Source: Exiguobacterium marinum DSM 16307
Lineage (GTDB): Bacteria > Bacillota > Bacilli > Exiguobacteriales > Exiguobacteriaceae
Direction: 5' to 3'
Length of the DNA stretch: 45,109 nt
Assembly: GCF_000620845.1 (NCBI RefSeq)
Contig: NZ_KK211189.1
Coordinates: 466,468-511,576 of the forward strand
In this document: positions 30,598-40,247 of the stretch, piece by piece
How positions within the stretch are numbered: position 1 is the stretch's first letter
Layout of the letters: each line of letters opens with the position of its first letter
The notes under the pieces: generated by a model
What the model was told of the DNA's origin: nothing
What the model saw: only the letters and a program-made list of their open reading frames with translations
Database searches by the model: none
Made by a program: the position numbers and the translations under genes

Positions 30598-31824
30598 ATG
30601 AAAAAGGTGCTCGTCGCTGTGTCTGGCGGTGTGGATTCGATTGTCCTTTTAGACCGCCTTGTCAAACGAGGATGGAACGTAGCGGTGGCTCATGTCCATC
30701 ATGGTCTACGAGAAGCATCAGATGAAGAGTATACGTTCGTCGCAAATATAGCGGCATCCTATCAAATCCCGTTTCATGGGAAGCGTCTTGATTTTCAAAA
30801 AGGAAAATCACAAGAGCGATATCGAGAGGGCCGATATCAATTCTTTGAAGACGTCATGAGTGAATATGGATATGACACATTGGCAACGGCACATCATGCG
30901 GACGATGAGTTAGAAACTGTGCTCATTCAACTTCATCGAAACGTGATTGAAGTGAAAGGGATTCCCGAAATCCGGAAATTTGGTAACGGGAGACTTATCC
31001 GTCCGTTGTTATATGAGTCGAAAGCTCAACTGATTGAGTATGCCCGACAGAACGAATTAGAGTGGCGCGAAGACGCAACAAACCAAGAACGCACCTACTT
31101 AAGGAATCTCATTCGCCATGAGATCGTGCCGAAACTGAAACAGACGTGGCCATCGGTTGTGAAAGAAGTCAGCGAAGCGGCAAAATTGGCCCGTGCCGAC
31201 TGGGATAGACGGTACCAATCGTGCGAACGGTGGGTGGAGGCATATGTAGAACTCGAAATGAAAGCGTTTCATGTGAAACTTGATCACGTTGAACGTTTGT
31301 CATCGCTCGAACGGTACACGGTCGGTCGGTTGTTGTCCGCTCGTTACGAGGTAAATGTGACTGAGGCGATCGAGAAACTATTGATGAGTCAAAAGGATAC
31401 AGGCATTTATCATCTCCAGGGGGAATGGTTCATGACCAAGCGGAATAGGGTACTTAATCTTGTACAACGTTTAAACATCTATCCGCTCCATCCGATTCAA
31501 GTTGAAACGCTACCGACTGTGGTTCAATTCGGAGAGCGGACAATCTCCCTGTCTATCGAGGAGGGGGAAGAGGGCATCCCATTACATGAAATCACATATC
31601 CGCTCACAATTCGTACAATTAAACCGGGTGATCGGATGCGTTTAACCGTAGGGACAAAAAAAGTGGCTCGAATTTTAATTGATGAAAAAATTGATCGATC
31701 CATTCGTCCGATGCTGCCACTGCTTGAAGACGCTTCTGGACGGATTCTCGCGATTATTGGTGTAAGAGTTTCAGATTTTCTAGACAAGTCGGATGCGAAT
31801 TGTCTACGATTAATGGTAAAATGA
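30598..31824 (+). CDS. tilS: tRNA(Ile)-lysidine synthase
   Basis: Adds lysine to C34 of the CAT-anticodon tRNA-Ile, changing its decoding from AUG to AUA; essential. 408 aa. The PP-loop ATP site is SGGVDS at residues 9-14, with HVHHGLRE and [12 protein letters not shown] following; the C-terminal region has the TilS substrate-binding fold around KPGDRM. ATG 30598 follows AAGGAGGG (30585-30592). The frame is open upstream through both tRNA genes to 30412, but that is not coding. The Bacillus genes spoIIE, yabS and yabT, which precede tilS there, are missing. Confidence 0.95.
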   Translation: MKKVLVAVSGGVDSIVLLDRLVKRGWNVAVAHVHHGLREASDEEYTFVANIAASYQIPFHGKRLDFQKGKSQERYREGRYQFFEDVMSEYGYDTLATAHHADDELETVLIQLHRNVIEVKGIPEIRKFGNGRLIRPLLYESKAQLIEYARQNELEWREDATNQERTYLRNLIRHEIVPKLKQTWPSVVKEVSEAAKLARADWDRRYQSCERWVEAYVELEMKAFHVKLDHVERLSSLERYTVGRLLSARYEVNVTEAIEKLLMSQKDTGIYHLQGEWFMTKRNRVLNLVQRLNIYPLHPIQVETLPTVVQFGERTISLSIEEGEEGIPLHEITYPLTIRTIKPGDRMRLTVGTKKVARILIDEKIDRSIRPMLPLLEDASGRILAIIGVRVSDFLDKSDANCLRLMVK

Positions 31825-31859
31825 TGATTGTGTCGAAACAGAAAGAGGAGGATTTCAAG

Positions 31860-32405
31860 ATGTCATTAATCAACGATATGGAAAAAATTTTAATCTCGCG
31901 TGAAGAGATTCAAGAAAAGGTACAAGAACTTGCCGGAACACTTAGCGAAGATTATAAAGAAGAGTTCCCGCTTCTCGTATGTGTATTGAAAGGCGCGATG
32001 CCGTTCATGTCGGACCTCGTTAAAGAAATGGACATCCACTTAGAGATGGATTTCATGGACGTATCGACGTATCATGGTGGCACATCGTCAACAGGTGAGG
32101 TTAAAATCGACAAAGATTTAAATACATCTGTAGAAGGACGCGACATCTTGATTGTAGAAGATATTATTGATAGTGGATTGACGCTTGGTTATCTCGTCGA
32201 TCTTCTTAAATACCGTAAAGCGAAATCTGTGAAGATTGTCACGCTTCTCGACAAACCGACAGGGCGTAAAAATGGTTTATCAGCAGACTATAGCGGCTTC
32301 GTTATCCCACACGAGTTTGTCGTTGGCTACGGTTTGGATTATGAAGAGAAATATCGTAATCTTCCTTACGTCGGTGTGCTCAAACCGAGCGTTTACGGGG
32401 GCTAA
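31860..32405 (+). CDS. hpt: Hypoxanthine phosphoribosyltransferase
   Basis: Purine salvage: converts hypoxanthine (and guanine) plus PRPP to IMP/GMP; 181 aa. The PRPP loop is [13 protein letters not shown] (about 97-109); also [12 protein letters not shown] and [20 protein letters not shown]. In B. subtilis and Listeria it forms a complex with FtsH or TilS in regulation, and the tilS-hpt-ftsH order is conserved. ATG 31860 follows AGAGGAGGA. There is a 35-nt gap after tilS without terminator. Confidence 0.96.
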   Translation: MSLINDMEKILISREEIQEKVQELAGTLSEDYKEEFPLLVCVLKGAMPFMSDLVKEMDIHLEMDFMDVSTYHGGTSSTGEVKIDKDLNTSVEGRDILIVEDIIDSGLTLGYLVDLLKYRKAKSVKIVTLLDKPTGRKNGLSADYSGFVIPHEFVVGYGLDYEEKYRNLPYVGVLKPSVYGG

Positions 32406-32510
32406 CATTTTTCTTTTGAAAATGTGACGTGGTAAGATAAAAGAAATCCCCAAAGTATAGGCATATACTGAATGGGCGAGAACATCGTTTCTCGGAATAG
32501 GAGGCAGAGA

Positions 32511-34535
32511 ATGAATCGTGCAGTGAAAAACACATTGGTTTTTGGTGTGATTTTCCTAGCCTTGATCTTGTTCCTTCAATATTTGCAGAATCCGAATAGT
32601 CAGAGTGAAACACTCTCGTATTCGAAATTCCTAGAATATGTGGAAGATGATCGGATTGAGACGGCAACCGTACAAGAAATCCCGGGGGCTATCTCGATTA
32701 CAGGCGATCTTACAGGAGATGAAGACCAGCGTTATGAAACAAATATTCCAGCGAACGAAGCTGAGTATGCGGATGTATTAACACAGCTTCGAGCGAATAC
32801 GGATATTCAAATCGAGGAAGCTGAATCGAACAGTAGTTGGTTCAGTATCATCTTTGCGATTTTACCGTTTATCATCATCTTCATCTTGTTCTTCTTCTTG
32901 TTGAACCAAGCGCAAGGTGGTGGCGGTGGTGGTCGTGTGATGAACTTCGGGAAATCGAAGGCCAAATTATACGACCAAGAGAAGCGTAGTGTCACATTTG
33001 AAGATGTGGCCGGAGCAGACGAAGAGAAGCAAGAACTCATCGAAGTCGTTGAATTCTTGAAAGATCCTCGTAAATTCTCAAAACTCGGTGCACGTATTCC
33101 AAAAGGTGTGTTACTCGTTGGTCCTCCGGGGACAGGTAAAACACTATTGGCCCGTGCAGTAGCCGGTGAAGCAGGTGTACCATTCTTCTCGATCTCAGGT
33201 TCGGACTTCGTTGAGATGTTCGTCGGGGTCGGTGCGTCACGTGTTCGTGACTTGTTCGAAAACGCCAAGAAGAATGCTCCGTGTATCATCTTTATCGATG
33301 AAATCGATGCGGTCGGACGCCAACGTGGTGCCGGACTAGGTGGTGGACACGATGAGCGTGAACAAACATTGAACCAATTGCTCGTTGAGATGGATGGATT
33401 CAGCGACAACGAAGGGATTATCATGGTTGCGGCGACAAACCGTCCGGATATTCTTGACCCTGCCCTCCTTCGTCCAGGTCGTTTTGACCGTCAAATCACG
33501 GTCGATCGTCCTGATGTAAAGGGACGTGAAGAAGTATTGAAAGTTCATGCGCGTAACAAGCCACTTGATTCGACAGTGGACTTAAAATCAATCGCACAGC
33601 GTACACCAGGATTCTCTGGAGCGGACTTAGAGAACCTCTTGAACGAAGCGGCACTCGTTGCGGCACGTTCGAACCGCGCAGCGGTATCTGTTGTCGACGT
33701 GGAAGAAGCGATTGACCGCGTCATCGCCGGTCCTTCGAAGAAGAGCCGAATCATTTCGGATAAAGAACGCAAGATTGTCGCTTATCACGAAGCGGGTCAC
33801 ACAATCATCGGTCTCGAACTTGAGAATGCGGATGAAGTACACAAAGTGACGATTGTCCCACGTGGAAACGCGGGAGGATATGTCGTCATGCTCCCGAAAG
33901 AGGACCGTTACTTCATGACAAAACCTGAGCTCGAAGATAAGATTGTTGGTCTCCTTGGTGGACGTGTCGCCGAAGATGTCATCTTTGGTGAAGTGTCGAC
34001 TGGAGCGAGCAACGACTTCCAGCGTGCTACTGGTATTGCACGTAAGATGGTCATGGATTATGGGATGAGCGATAAGCTCGGACCACTCCAACTCGGTTCG
34101 AACCACGGTGGACAAGTCTTCCTTGGTCGCGATTTCCAGACGGAACAGAATTATTCAGATGCAATCGCACAAGAAATCGACTTAGAGATTCGTGACATCA
34201 TCAACCACTGCTATGCGAAAGCGAAGCAGATTTTGACAGAACGTCGTGAAGATCTCGAACTCGTTGCGAAGACGTTGCTTGATGTGGAAACGCTCGATTC
34301 GAAACAGATTCGTCATTTGATTAAAACAGGCGAATATCTCCCGCATGAACCGGAAGAAGACGTGGATGCATCAACGGACTCAGATGAAGCAGCGAAGAAA
34401 GATGAGGCAGCCGTTCAGCACGGTCAAGTCATCGATCAACCCGAAGCTGTTCAAGAAAGCCAACCGGATGTTGTGCCTGAAGGTGATAAGCCCGAGGCGA
34501 CACCGACGGAGCGTCCGAATAACGAATCACGTTAA
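32511..34535 (+). CDS. ftsH: ATP-dependent zinc metalloprotease FtsH
   Basis: Membrane-anchored AAA+ protease degrading membrane proteins and regulators; 674 aa. Two membrane helices (about 5-22 and 115-135) flank a small outer domain. The AAA module has Walker A GPPGTGKT, Walker [10 protein letters not shown], and the SRH with RPGRFDRQ. The protease site is HEAGH, with the third ligand aspartate later. The last 65 residues or so are acidic and Pro/Gln-rich, longer than my recollection of B. subtilis FtsH (637 aa). ATG 32511 follows AGGAGGCAGAG. No convincing promoter was seen in the 105-nt gap from hpt; it holds a weak AGTATA/TATACT inverted repeat (32454-32469). Confidence 0.96.
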   Translation: MNRAVKNTLVFGVIFLALILFLQYLQNPNSQSETLSYSKFLEYVEDDRIETATVQEIPGAISITGDLTGDEDQRYETNIPANEAEYADVLTQLRANTDIQIEEAESNSSWFSIIFAILPFIIIFILFFFLLNQAQGGGGGGRVMNFGKSKAKLYDQEKRSVTFEDVAGADEEKQELIEVVEFLKDPRKFSKLGARIPKGVLLVGPPGTGKTLLARAVAGEAGVPFFSISGSDFVEMFVGVGASRVRDLFENAKKNAPCIIFIDEIDAVGRQRGAGLGGGHDEREQTLNQLLVEMDGFSDNEGIIMVAATNRPDILDPALLRPGRFDRQITVDRPDVKGREEVLKVHARNKPLDSTVDLKSIAQRTPGFSGADLENLLNEAALVAARSNRAAVSVVDVEEAIDRVIAGPSKKSRIISDKERKIVAYHEAGHTIIGLELENADEVHKVTIVPRGNAGGYVVMLPKEDRYFMTKPELEDKIVGLLGGRVAEDVIFGEVSTGASNDFQRATGIARKMVMDYGMSDKLGPLQLGSNHGGQVFLGRDFQTEQNYSDAIAQEIDLEIRDIINHCYAKAKQILTERREDLELVAKTLLDVETLDSKQIRHLIKTGEYLPHEPEEDVDASTDSDEAAKKDEAAVQHGQVIDQPEAVQESQPDVVPEGDKPEATPTERPNNESR

Positions 34536-34540
34536 TCAGT

Positions 34541-34576
34541 AGACGAATGCCCTTGACGAGGCATTCGTCTTTTTTC
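34541..34576 (+). terminator. Terminator after ftsH
   Basis: A perfect 11-bp stem, AGACGAATGCC (34541-34551) with GGCATTCGTCT (34560-34570), an 8-nt loop and T run to 34575. Confidence 0.9.
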
Positions 34577-34577
34577 A

Positions 34578-34586
34578 TGTTATAAT
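34578..34586 (+). promoter_or_regulatory. Extended -10 promoter of coaX-hslO
   Basis: TGT-TATAAT (34578-34586), a consensus extended -10 just after the ftsH terminator. A -35 would have to lie in the hairpin; the nearest TTGACG (34553-34558) is 22 nt away, too far for a normal promoter. Confidence 0.6.
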
Positions 34587-34627
34587 TCGAGCGAACTGCA
34601 ATTGACAACAAAGTGAGGAACTATATC

Positions 34628-35392
34628 ATGATTTTAGTGATTGATGTTGGAAATACAAATATTGTTCTCGGGATGTACGATGAAGATAATCTCGTACACC
34701 ACTGGCGCATCTCGACCGATCGTACGAAAACAACTGATGAGTACGGCATGCTTGTGAAGTCGCTATTCGACCAATCGAACGTCTCGTTTGAGCAGGTTGA
34801 AGGTGTCATCTTATCCTCTGTCGTGCCCCCGGTCATTTTTCCACTTGAACAAATGTCACAGCGATACTTCAATGTACGACCGATCGTTGTCGGTCCAGGT
34901 GTGAAGACGGGATTAGACATTCACGTTGAGAATCCACGCGAAGTTGGAGCCGATCGAATTGTCAACGCTGTGGCTGGAATCGCCAAGTATGACGGTCCGC
35001 TCATAATTGTTGATTTTGGAACGGCAACCACGTATTGTTACATCGATGAGAAACGTCGCTACCACGGCGGCATCATCTCACCAGGTATCATGATTTCAGT
35101 AGAGGCACTCTATCAGCGTGCTGCGAAACTACCACGAATTGAACTGGCAACCCCGCCATCGGTCGTTGGGAAAAATACGATTCAAGCGATGCAATCCGGA
35201 ACGTATTATGGTTACGTGGCTCAAGTGGACGGTATCGTGAATCGAATGAAGCGTGAAGTTGGTGAAGCGACTGTCATTGCGACTGGAGGATTGGCACGAT
35301 TGATCAGTGAACATGCAGAAACGATTGATCATGTGGATTCGTTCCTGACACTCGAAGGCCTCCGCCTCATTTACGAGCGCAATCAAAAGTAA
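34628..35392 (+). CDS. coaX: Type III pantothenate kinase
   Basis: First step of coenzyme A synthesis, phosphorylating pantothenate; 254 aa. The ASKHA fold is seen in [13 protein letters not shown] (phosphate 1), [20 protein letters not shown] and VIATGGLA. Type III enzymes resist CoA feedback. ATG 34628 is set by homology, with GTGAGGA about 8 nt upstream. hslO follows after 19 nt as in Bacillus. Confidence 0.95.
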   Translation: MILVIDVGNTNIVLGMYDEDNLVHHWRISTDRTKTTDEYGMLVKSLFDQSNVSFEQVEGVILSSVVPPVIFPLEQMSQRYFNVRPIVVGPGVKTGLDIHVENPREVGADRIVNAVAGIAKYDGPLIIVDFGTATTYCYIDEKRRYHGGIISPGIMISVEALYQRAAKLPRIELATPPSVVGKNTIQAMQSGTYYGYVAQVDGIVNRMKREVGEATVIATGGLARLISEHAETIDHVDSFLTLEGLRLIYERNQK

Positions 35393-35411
35393 ACTAAAGG
35401 AGTTAAAGTAT

Positions 35412-36341
35412 ATGATTCATACAGAACAACAAGCATTACTCGATCAAATGAAAGACGATTATCTCGTTCGAGCTCTCGGGTTCAACGGAGAAGTACGAGC
35501 GTTTGCAGCACGTACGACAAAGACAGTGTACGAAACACAACTTCGTCATCAGACGACACCAGTTGCTTCAGCAGCCCTCGGACGGACAATGACAATTGGC
35601 TCGATGATTGGTGCGATGCAAAAAGGTGCGGCACGCGTCACGCTTAAAGTCGAAGGTGATGGTCCAATCGGGAAAATTATCGTGGATGCAGATACAGCGG
35701 GGGATGTCCGTGGATATGTATCGTATCCGCGTGTCGATGGTGGAACGTTCGTCAACGAACAAGGATTGACGAAGTTGAAAGTAGGCGAAGTCGTCGGAAA
35801 AGGAACCATCTCAGTCATTAAAGATTTAGGGTTGAAAGATTATGTTGGTGGTTCTTCAGAGATTCAAACAGGTGAAATCAGTGAAGACTTCACCTACTAC
35901 TTCGCAACATCAGAACAAGTGCCATCGGTCGTTGGAGCCGGTGTTCTCGTCTTACCGGAAGACGAATCGATTCTTGCGGCAGGCGGTGTGATCGTACAAT
36001 TGCTTCCGAACGCTTCTGAAGAAACGGTGCAGGCGCTCGAAAAAGCACTTCAGACGTTCCCGCCCGTATCTGTCTTGATTGGTGAAGAAAAGACACCAGA
36101 GGAGATGCTTCAATTACTACTTGGCGATAGTCTCGATGTCCTCGACCGTAATCCGATTCAATTCAACTGCACATGTAGTCGCGAACGAATGGAAAACGCC
36201 ATTATCGGTCTCGGAAAAGAAGAGATTCGTCAGATGATTGAAGAAGATGGTGGAGCCGAAGCGGTTTGCCATTTCTGTGGGGAAAAGTATCATTTCTCAG
36301 CGGAACAATTAGAGACGATGAAAGAGCAAGCACAAGCGTAA
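35412..36341 (+). CDS. hslO: Redox-regulated chaperone Hsp33
   Basis: A holdase activated by oxidation: zinc release and disulfide formation open its substrate site. 309 aa. The redox/zinc module is C253-x-C255 and C286-x2-C289 (CTCSRE, CHFCGEKY). The N-terminal domain has ALGFNGEVRAFAART and ASAALGRTMT. The start ATG 35412 has AAAGGAG at the right distance; it adds 12 residues before the usual DDYLVRAL start (an alternative ATG is 35448). Downstream Bacillus yacD is absent. Confidence 0.95.
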   Translation: MIHTEQQALLDQMKDDYLVRALGFNGEVRAFAARTTKTVYETQLRHQTTPVASAALGRTMTIGSMIGAMQKGAARVTLKVEGDGPIGKIIVDADTAGDVRGYVSYPRVDGGTFVNEQGLTKLKVGEVVGKGTISVIKDLGLKDYVGGSSEIQTGEISEDFTYYFATSEQVPSVVGAGVLVLPEDESILAAGGVIVQLLPNASEETVQALEKALQTFPPVSVLIGEEKTPEEMLQLLLGDSLDVLDRNPIQFNCTCSRERMENAIIGLGKEEIRQMIEEDGGAEAVCHFCGEKYHFSAEQLETMKEQAQA

Positions 36342-36354
36342 GCAACGTTCCAAA

Positions 36355-36384
36355 TTGCATATTTTCAATTCGATAGGGTATGAT
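36355..36384 (+). promoter_or_regulatory. Promoter of cysK
   Basis: -35 TTGCAT (36355-36360), an 18-nt spacer, -10 TATGAT (36379-36384). Just downstream are two direct copies of TCGGAAT (36392-36398, 36401-36407), possibly a regulator site; cysK in Firmicutes is often controlled by CymR, but I cannot confirm a match. Confidence 0.65.
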
Positions 36385-36425
36385 AACAATATCGGAATAG
36401 TCGGAATTATGAAGGAGGAAATGTA

Positions 36426-37379
36426 ATGCGAATCGTAAACTCAGTGACAGACTTGATTGGAAAGACCCCGATTGTGAAATTGAACGGAATGACTGGACCA
36501 GAGGATGCCGATGTGTATCTGAAGCTTGAATATATGAACCCGGGATCAAGCGTCAAAGACCGGATCGCACTAGCGATGATTGAAGCGGCTGAAAAAGACG
36601 GCATCTTGAAGCCTGGTGATACAATCATCGAGCCAACGAGCGGAAACACGGGAATCGGTCTCGCGATGGTCAGTGCCGCGAAAGGATACAAAGCCGTTCT
36701 CGTCATGCCTGAGACGATGAGCATGGAGCGTCGTAATCTTCTTCGTGGATATGGAGCCGAACTCATCTTGACACCAGGTTCTGAAGGGATGGGCGGGGCG
36801 ATTCGTCGTGCAACTGAAGAAGCTGAGAAGCACGGCTACTTCCTCCCGCAACAATTCAATAACGCGGCCAACCCGAACGTTCATGAAATGACGACGGGAC
36901 CTGAGATTGTGGAAGCGTTCGAAGAAACGGGACTTACGGTGGATGCACTTATCGCAGGAGTCGGTACTGGTGGTACGATTACCGGAGCAGGAAAAGTCGT
37001 GAAGGCGAAATATCCAGATGTGAAGATTTTGGCAGTTGAACCGATTGATTCACCAGTCTTGTCTGGTGGGAAGCCGGGTCCTCACAAAATTCAAGGAATT
37101 GGTGCCGGGTTCGTCCCATCCATTCTCGATACAGAAATTTACGAGGGTGTTCTTCAAATCACGACAGAACAAGCGTTTGAATATGCTCGCCAAGCAGCGC
37201 GCACAAATGGTGTGCTCGGAGGTATTTCTTCAGGGGCCGCGATTGCGGCGGCGCTTGATACAGCGAAGCGTCTCGGTAAAGGGAAGAACGTGTTGGCGAT
37301 CATCCCGTCAAACGGAGAACGTTACTTGAGTACACCACTCTATCAATTTGACGAAGAGTCAAACGAGAGTCGGGTATAA
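36426..37379 (+). CDS. cysK: Cysteine synthase A (O-acetylserine sulfhydrylase)
   Basis: PLP enzyme making cysteine from O-acetylserine and sulfide; 317 aa. The PLP lysine is K44 in GSSVKDR. The substrate loop PTSGNTGIG, the phosphate-binding [10 protein letters not shown] and the C-terminal [13 protein letters not shown] are typical. ATG 36426 follows GAAGGAGGAAATGT. It is flanked by its own promoter and terminator. It lies between hslO and pabB as in B. subtilis. Confidence 0.96.
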   Translation: MRIVNSVTDLIGKTPIVKLNGMTGPEDADVYLKLEYMNPGSSVKDRIALAMIEAAEKDGILKPGDTIIEPTSGNTGIGLAMVSAAKGYKAVLVMPETMSMERRNLLRGYGAELILTPGSEGMGGAIRRATEEAEKHGYFLPQQFNNAANPNVHEMTTGPEIVEAFEETGLTVDALIAGVGTGGTITGAGKVVKAKYPDVKILAVEPIDSPVLSGGKPGPHKIQGIGAGFVPSILDTEIYEGVLQITTEQAFEYARQAARTNGVLGGISSGAAIAAALDTAKRLGKGKNVLAIIPSNGERYLSTPLYQFDEESNESRV

Positions 37380-37386
37380 CATTTTA

Positions 37387-37430
37387 GGCAGTAATCGAGA
37401 GACATTCTCTTTCGGTTGCTGTCTTTTCTT
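37387..37430 (+). terminator. Terminator after cysK
   Basis: A long imperfect stem, GGCAGTAATCGAGAGA with TCTCTTTCGGTTGCTGTC, around CAT, followed by TTTTCTT. Several G-U pairs. A weak TACAAT (37434-37439) after it is the only -10-like element before pabB. Confidence 0.75.
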
Positions 37431-37473
37431 GTGTACAATAAAAAGCATGAATGAATAGACGGAGGAATGACAT

Positions 37474-38853
37474 GTGAGATCGACAGCGTTCAGAACGAAG
37501 CGGATGACGAAAGAAAAAATGTATGAAACATACATGACATTGACAGCGAATCAACCGTACCATGCATGGCTAGAAAGCGGGAGGGCAGGGCGGTATACGA
37601 TTGCAGGAATTGAACCGTTCGGTCGCTTCTATGTAAAAGACGGCGTCGGTCTCCTTCAAATCGGAAATATGACTGAAACGATGTACGGGGAACCGCTCGA
37701 ATTGGCCAGTGAAGTTCGGAAGCGGTTTGAGGCTGAACGTCCAGAAGGGACCCCTCCATTTTTCGGTGGTATGATCGGTTATGTCAGTTATGATGTGGCT
37801 CGGACCATTGAACGTCTCCCTAACCAAGCGGCAGATGATTTATCGACGCCAGACGTCTCGTTTCTTCTATTTGACGAAGTGGCTGTGTTCGACGAAGAGT
37901 CGTCGACCCTTTACTTAATGGTCACAGCAGAACGTGATGTGGAGCGCAAAGTGGATCGGTGGGCAGCCATGTGGAACGTCGAGTCGCATTATGCGTTCAA
38001 ACCGACGGAACATCTCCCTGTAGAGCGATCGCGCTCCATGTCTCAGGATGAGTTCGTCGAAGCTGTCAAACAGATTCAGTCATATATCGTGGAAGGTGAT
38101 GTGTTTCAAGTGAACTTGAGTGTTCGTCAATCAGAACCGCTTCTCGCTGACCCACGTCGGGTGTACGATACTCTCCGTCGAATGAATCCCTCTCCATACA
38201 TGGGGTATTTTGTGGACGACGCATTGACAATGGTCTCCGCGTCACCAGAGTTGTTGCTTGAGAAACACCAATCTGACATTTCGACGCGTCCGATCGCGGG
38301 TACGCGTCCGCGTGGGAAAGATGATGCGGAAGATTTGGAATTGGCGAACACGCTACTTGAAAATGAAAAGGAGCGAGCAGAACATGTCATGCTCGTTGAC
38401 TTGGAGCGGAACGACCTCGGGAAAGTTGCGGCGTACGGTAGCGTTCATGTGGATGAATTGATGGTGATTGAAAAATATTCACACGTGCAACATATCGTTT
38501 CGAACGTACGTGGCACTATTCGTGATGAGATTTCTGGAGCCGAAGCGTTGGCAGCGATGTTCCCAGGTGGCACGATTACAGGAGCGCCTAAAATTCGAAC
38601 GATGGAAATCATTGAAGAACTCGAACCGGTTCGCCGGGGACTCTACACCGGCTCGTATGGTTGGTTAAGTTGGAATGACGACCTCGTCTTCAATATCACG
38701 ATTCGGACGATGGTCGTGAAAGATGGAATCGCATACGTTCAAGCAGGAGCGGGGATCGTCATCGATTCGGACCCGGTCTCAGAATATGAAGAGTCACTGT
38801 CCAAAGCGAAGGCGCTATGGACGGCGAAGCAAATGGCGGAGGAAACGACATGA
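37474..38853 (+). CDS. pabB: Aminodeoxychorismate synthase component I
   Basis: Aminates chorismate to 4-amino-4-deoxychorismate using ammonia from PabA; 459 aa. The chorismate-binding domain occupies about residues 190-450: RPIAGTRPRG, HVMLVDLERNDLG, FPGGTITGAPKIR and YVQAGAGIVIDSDP. The family shares these with anthranilate synthase (TrpE); the context with pabA, pabC and fol genes decides for PabB. GTG 37474 follows GGAGG at 37461-37465. First gene of a seven-gene run to dusB. Confidence 0.93.
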   Translation: MRSTAFRTKRMTKEKMYETYMTLTANQPYHAWLESGRAGRYTIAGIEPFGRFYVKDGVGLLQIGNMTETMYGEPLELASEVRKRFEAERPEGTPPFFGGMIGYVSYDVARTIERLPNQAADDLSTPDVSFLLFDEVAVFDEESSTLYLMVTAERDVERKVDRWAAMWNVESHYAFKPTEHLPVERSRSMSQDEFVEAVKQIQSYIVEGDVFQVNLSVRQSEPLLADPRRVYDTLRRMNPSPYMGYFVDDALTMVSASPELLLEKHQSDISTRPIAGTRPRGKDDAEDLELANTLLENEKERAEHVMLVDLERNDLGKVAAYGSVHVDELMVIEKYSHVQHIVSNVRGTIRDEISGAEALAAMFPGGTITGAPKIRTMEIIEELEPVRRGLYTGSYGWLSWNDDLVFNITIRTMVVKDGIAYVQAGAGIVIDSDPVSEYEESLSKAKALWTAKQMAEETT

Positions 38854-39434
38854 TTGTACTGATCGATAACTATGACTCATTTACGTATAACTTGGTGCAG
38901 TATTTCGGTGAACTTGGTCAGGAACTAATCGTGTATCGAAACGATGAAGTATCGATTCAAGAAATCGAGGTGCTTTCCCCAAGCTATCTTGTCATTTCTC
39001 CAGGACCTTGTACTCCGAATGAGGCAGGGATCAGCGTAGAGGCAATCCAAGCGTTCGCGGGCCGTATTCCGATTTTAGGTGTCTGTCTCGGTCATCAAGC
39101 GATTGCGCAAGCGTTCGGCGGAGAAGTCGTTCATGCGGAGCGACTCATGCACGGGAAAACGTCGAAGATTCAACATGACGGAAAATCGATTTTCAAAGAC
39201 ATTCCTCAACAGACAATCGTGACCCGTTATCACTCATTGGCCGTGGAGCATTCGACTCTACCGGAATGTCTAGCGGTCACTGCGGAGACGGAGACTGGAG
39301 AAATCATGGCGCTCCGTCACCGAACGCTTCCGATTGAAGGGGTGCAATATCATCCTGAAGCGATTTTGACTGAGCATGGGAAAGAGATGATTCGAAACTT
39401 TATCGAGGAGTATCGTCATGTTGTATTGGCATAA
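38850..39434 (+). CDS. pabA: Aminodeoxychorismate/anthranilate synthase component II
   Basis: Class I glutamine amidotransferase supplying ammonia to PabB; 194 aa. The nucleophile cysteine is in GVCLGHQAI, with the His-Glu pair in YHPEAI. It starts MIVLIDNYDSFTYNLVQY. In B. subtilis the same protein also serves tryptophan synthesis (amphibolic TrpG/PabA); this may hold here if no trpG exists elsewhere. ATG 38850 overlaps the pabB stop (ATGA) and GGAGG lies just upstream. Confidence 0.94.
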   Translation: MIVLIDNYDSFTYNLVQYFGELGQELIVYRNDEVSIQEIEVLSPSYLVISPGPCTPNEAGISVEAIQAFAGRIPILGVCLGHQAIAQAFGGEVVHAERLMHGKTSKIQHDGKSIFKDIPQQTIVTRYHSLAVEHSTLPECLAVTAETETGEIMALRHRTLPIEGVQYHPEAILTEHGKEMIRNFIEEYRHVVLA

Positions 39435-40236
39435 CGGCGATGTAGTCGAGCAAGAGAAGGTGTTGATTCCGGTTGAAGATCATGGTTTCTTGTATGGAAT
39501 GGGCTTATTTGAAACGTTACGGACCTATAATTTTGTGCCGTTTTTGTTCGATGCACATTGGGAGCGTCTGAATAAGAGCATGGAAGCGTTATGGATTGAT
39601 TTTCCGTATACGAAAGCAGAAATTGAGACAGCGATTCAACGACTGTGTCGGCAAAATGATGCGCCTAATTTATATATTCGGTTAAATGTTTCGGCAGGTG
39701 TCGCGCCCCTCGGTCTGTATGCCGGGCGCTATGAAACACCGAACGTCACAATGATCGCAAAACCGTTACCTACAGAAGTTGTTCCACAGGAGAAACAAGT
39801 GGAACCAATCCCTTTCCCGAGAAGTCGTCCTGAAGTGGCGTTTCGATTAAAGTCGCATCATTATATGAACAATATCCTCGGAAAACGGGCTCTCCAAAAT
39901 CCGGATGCGGAAGGTCTATTTGCTGACGAAAATGGACACGTGGTGGAAGGACTCGTGTCGAACATCTTTTGGGTTGGACCGGATGATGTGTTATACACGA
40001 CACCACTCTCGAGCGGACCGCTCGCAGGTGTGACGCGGAAATGGGTGATGGAACATTTCTCTGTAGTCGAACAATCCGTGACGTTTGAAGAATTATCTGT
40101 AGCGAAAGAAATCTGGATGACGAACTCGATTCAACAAATTGCCCCGGTGACTCAGTACGGAGATCACTCCTTCCCCGGTAAAGACGGGGTGCGATTTAAA
40201 GAAGCGTGGACGGAACTTATTCGTTCACTTGGATAG
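39418..40236 (+). CDS. pabC: 4-amino-4-deoxychorismate lyase
   Basis: PLP fold-type IV enzyme releasing p-aminobenzoate and pyruvate; 272 aa. The PLP lysine is in FRLKSHHYMNN; DHGFLYGMGLFETLRT and VVEGLVSNIFWV are the other family marks. It overlaps pabA by 17 nt and has GAGGAG 7 nt before the ATG. D-amino-acid transaminase-like relatives exist, but the operon supports PabC. Confidence 0.92.
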   Translation: MLYWHNGDVVEQEKVLIPVEDHGFLYGMGLFETLRTYNFVPFLFDAHWERLNKSMEALWIDFPYTKAEIETAIQRLCRQNDAPNLYIRLNVSAGVAPLGLYAGRYETPNVTMIAKPLPTEVVPQEKQVEPIPFPRSRPEVAFRLKSHHYMNNILGKRALQNPDAEGLFADENGHVVEGLVSNIFWVGPDDVLYTTPLSSGPLAGVTRKWVMEHFSVVEQSVTFEELSVAKEIWMTNSIQQIAPVTQYGDHSFPGKDGVRFKEAWTELIRSLG

Positions 40237-40247
40237 GAGGCGGAAGT

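Noticed and set aside
32436-32469. Promoter in front of ftsH
   Set aside because: Several -10-like strings occur (for example TATACT 32464-32469), but none has a -35 at a proper distance.
32807-33424. A 205-codon antisense open frame over ftsH
   Set aside because: It mirrors the codon pattern of the conserved AAA domain on the other strand, is Ser/Pro-rich and has no start context. Similar antisense frames over mfd (21606-22102) and lysS were rejected for the same reason.
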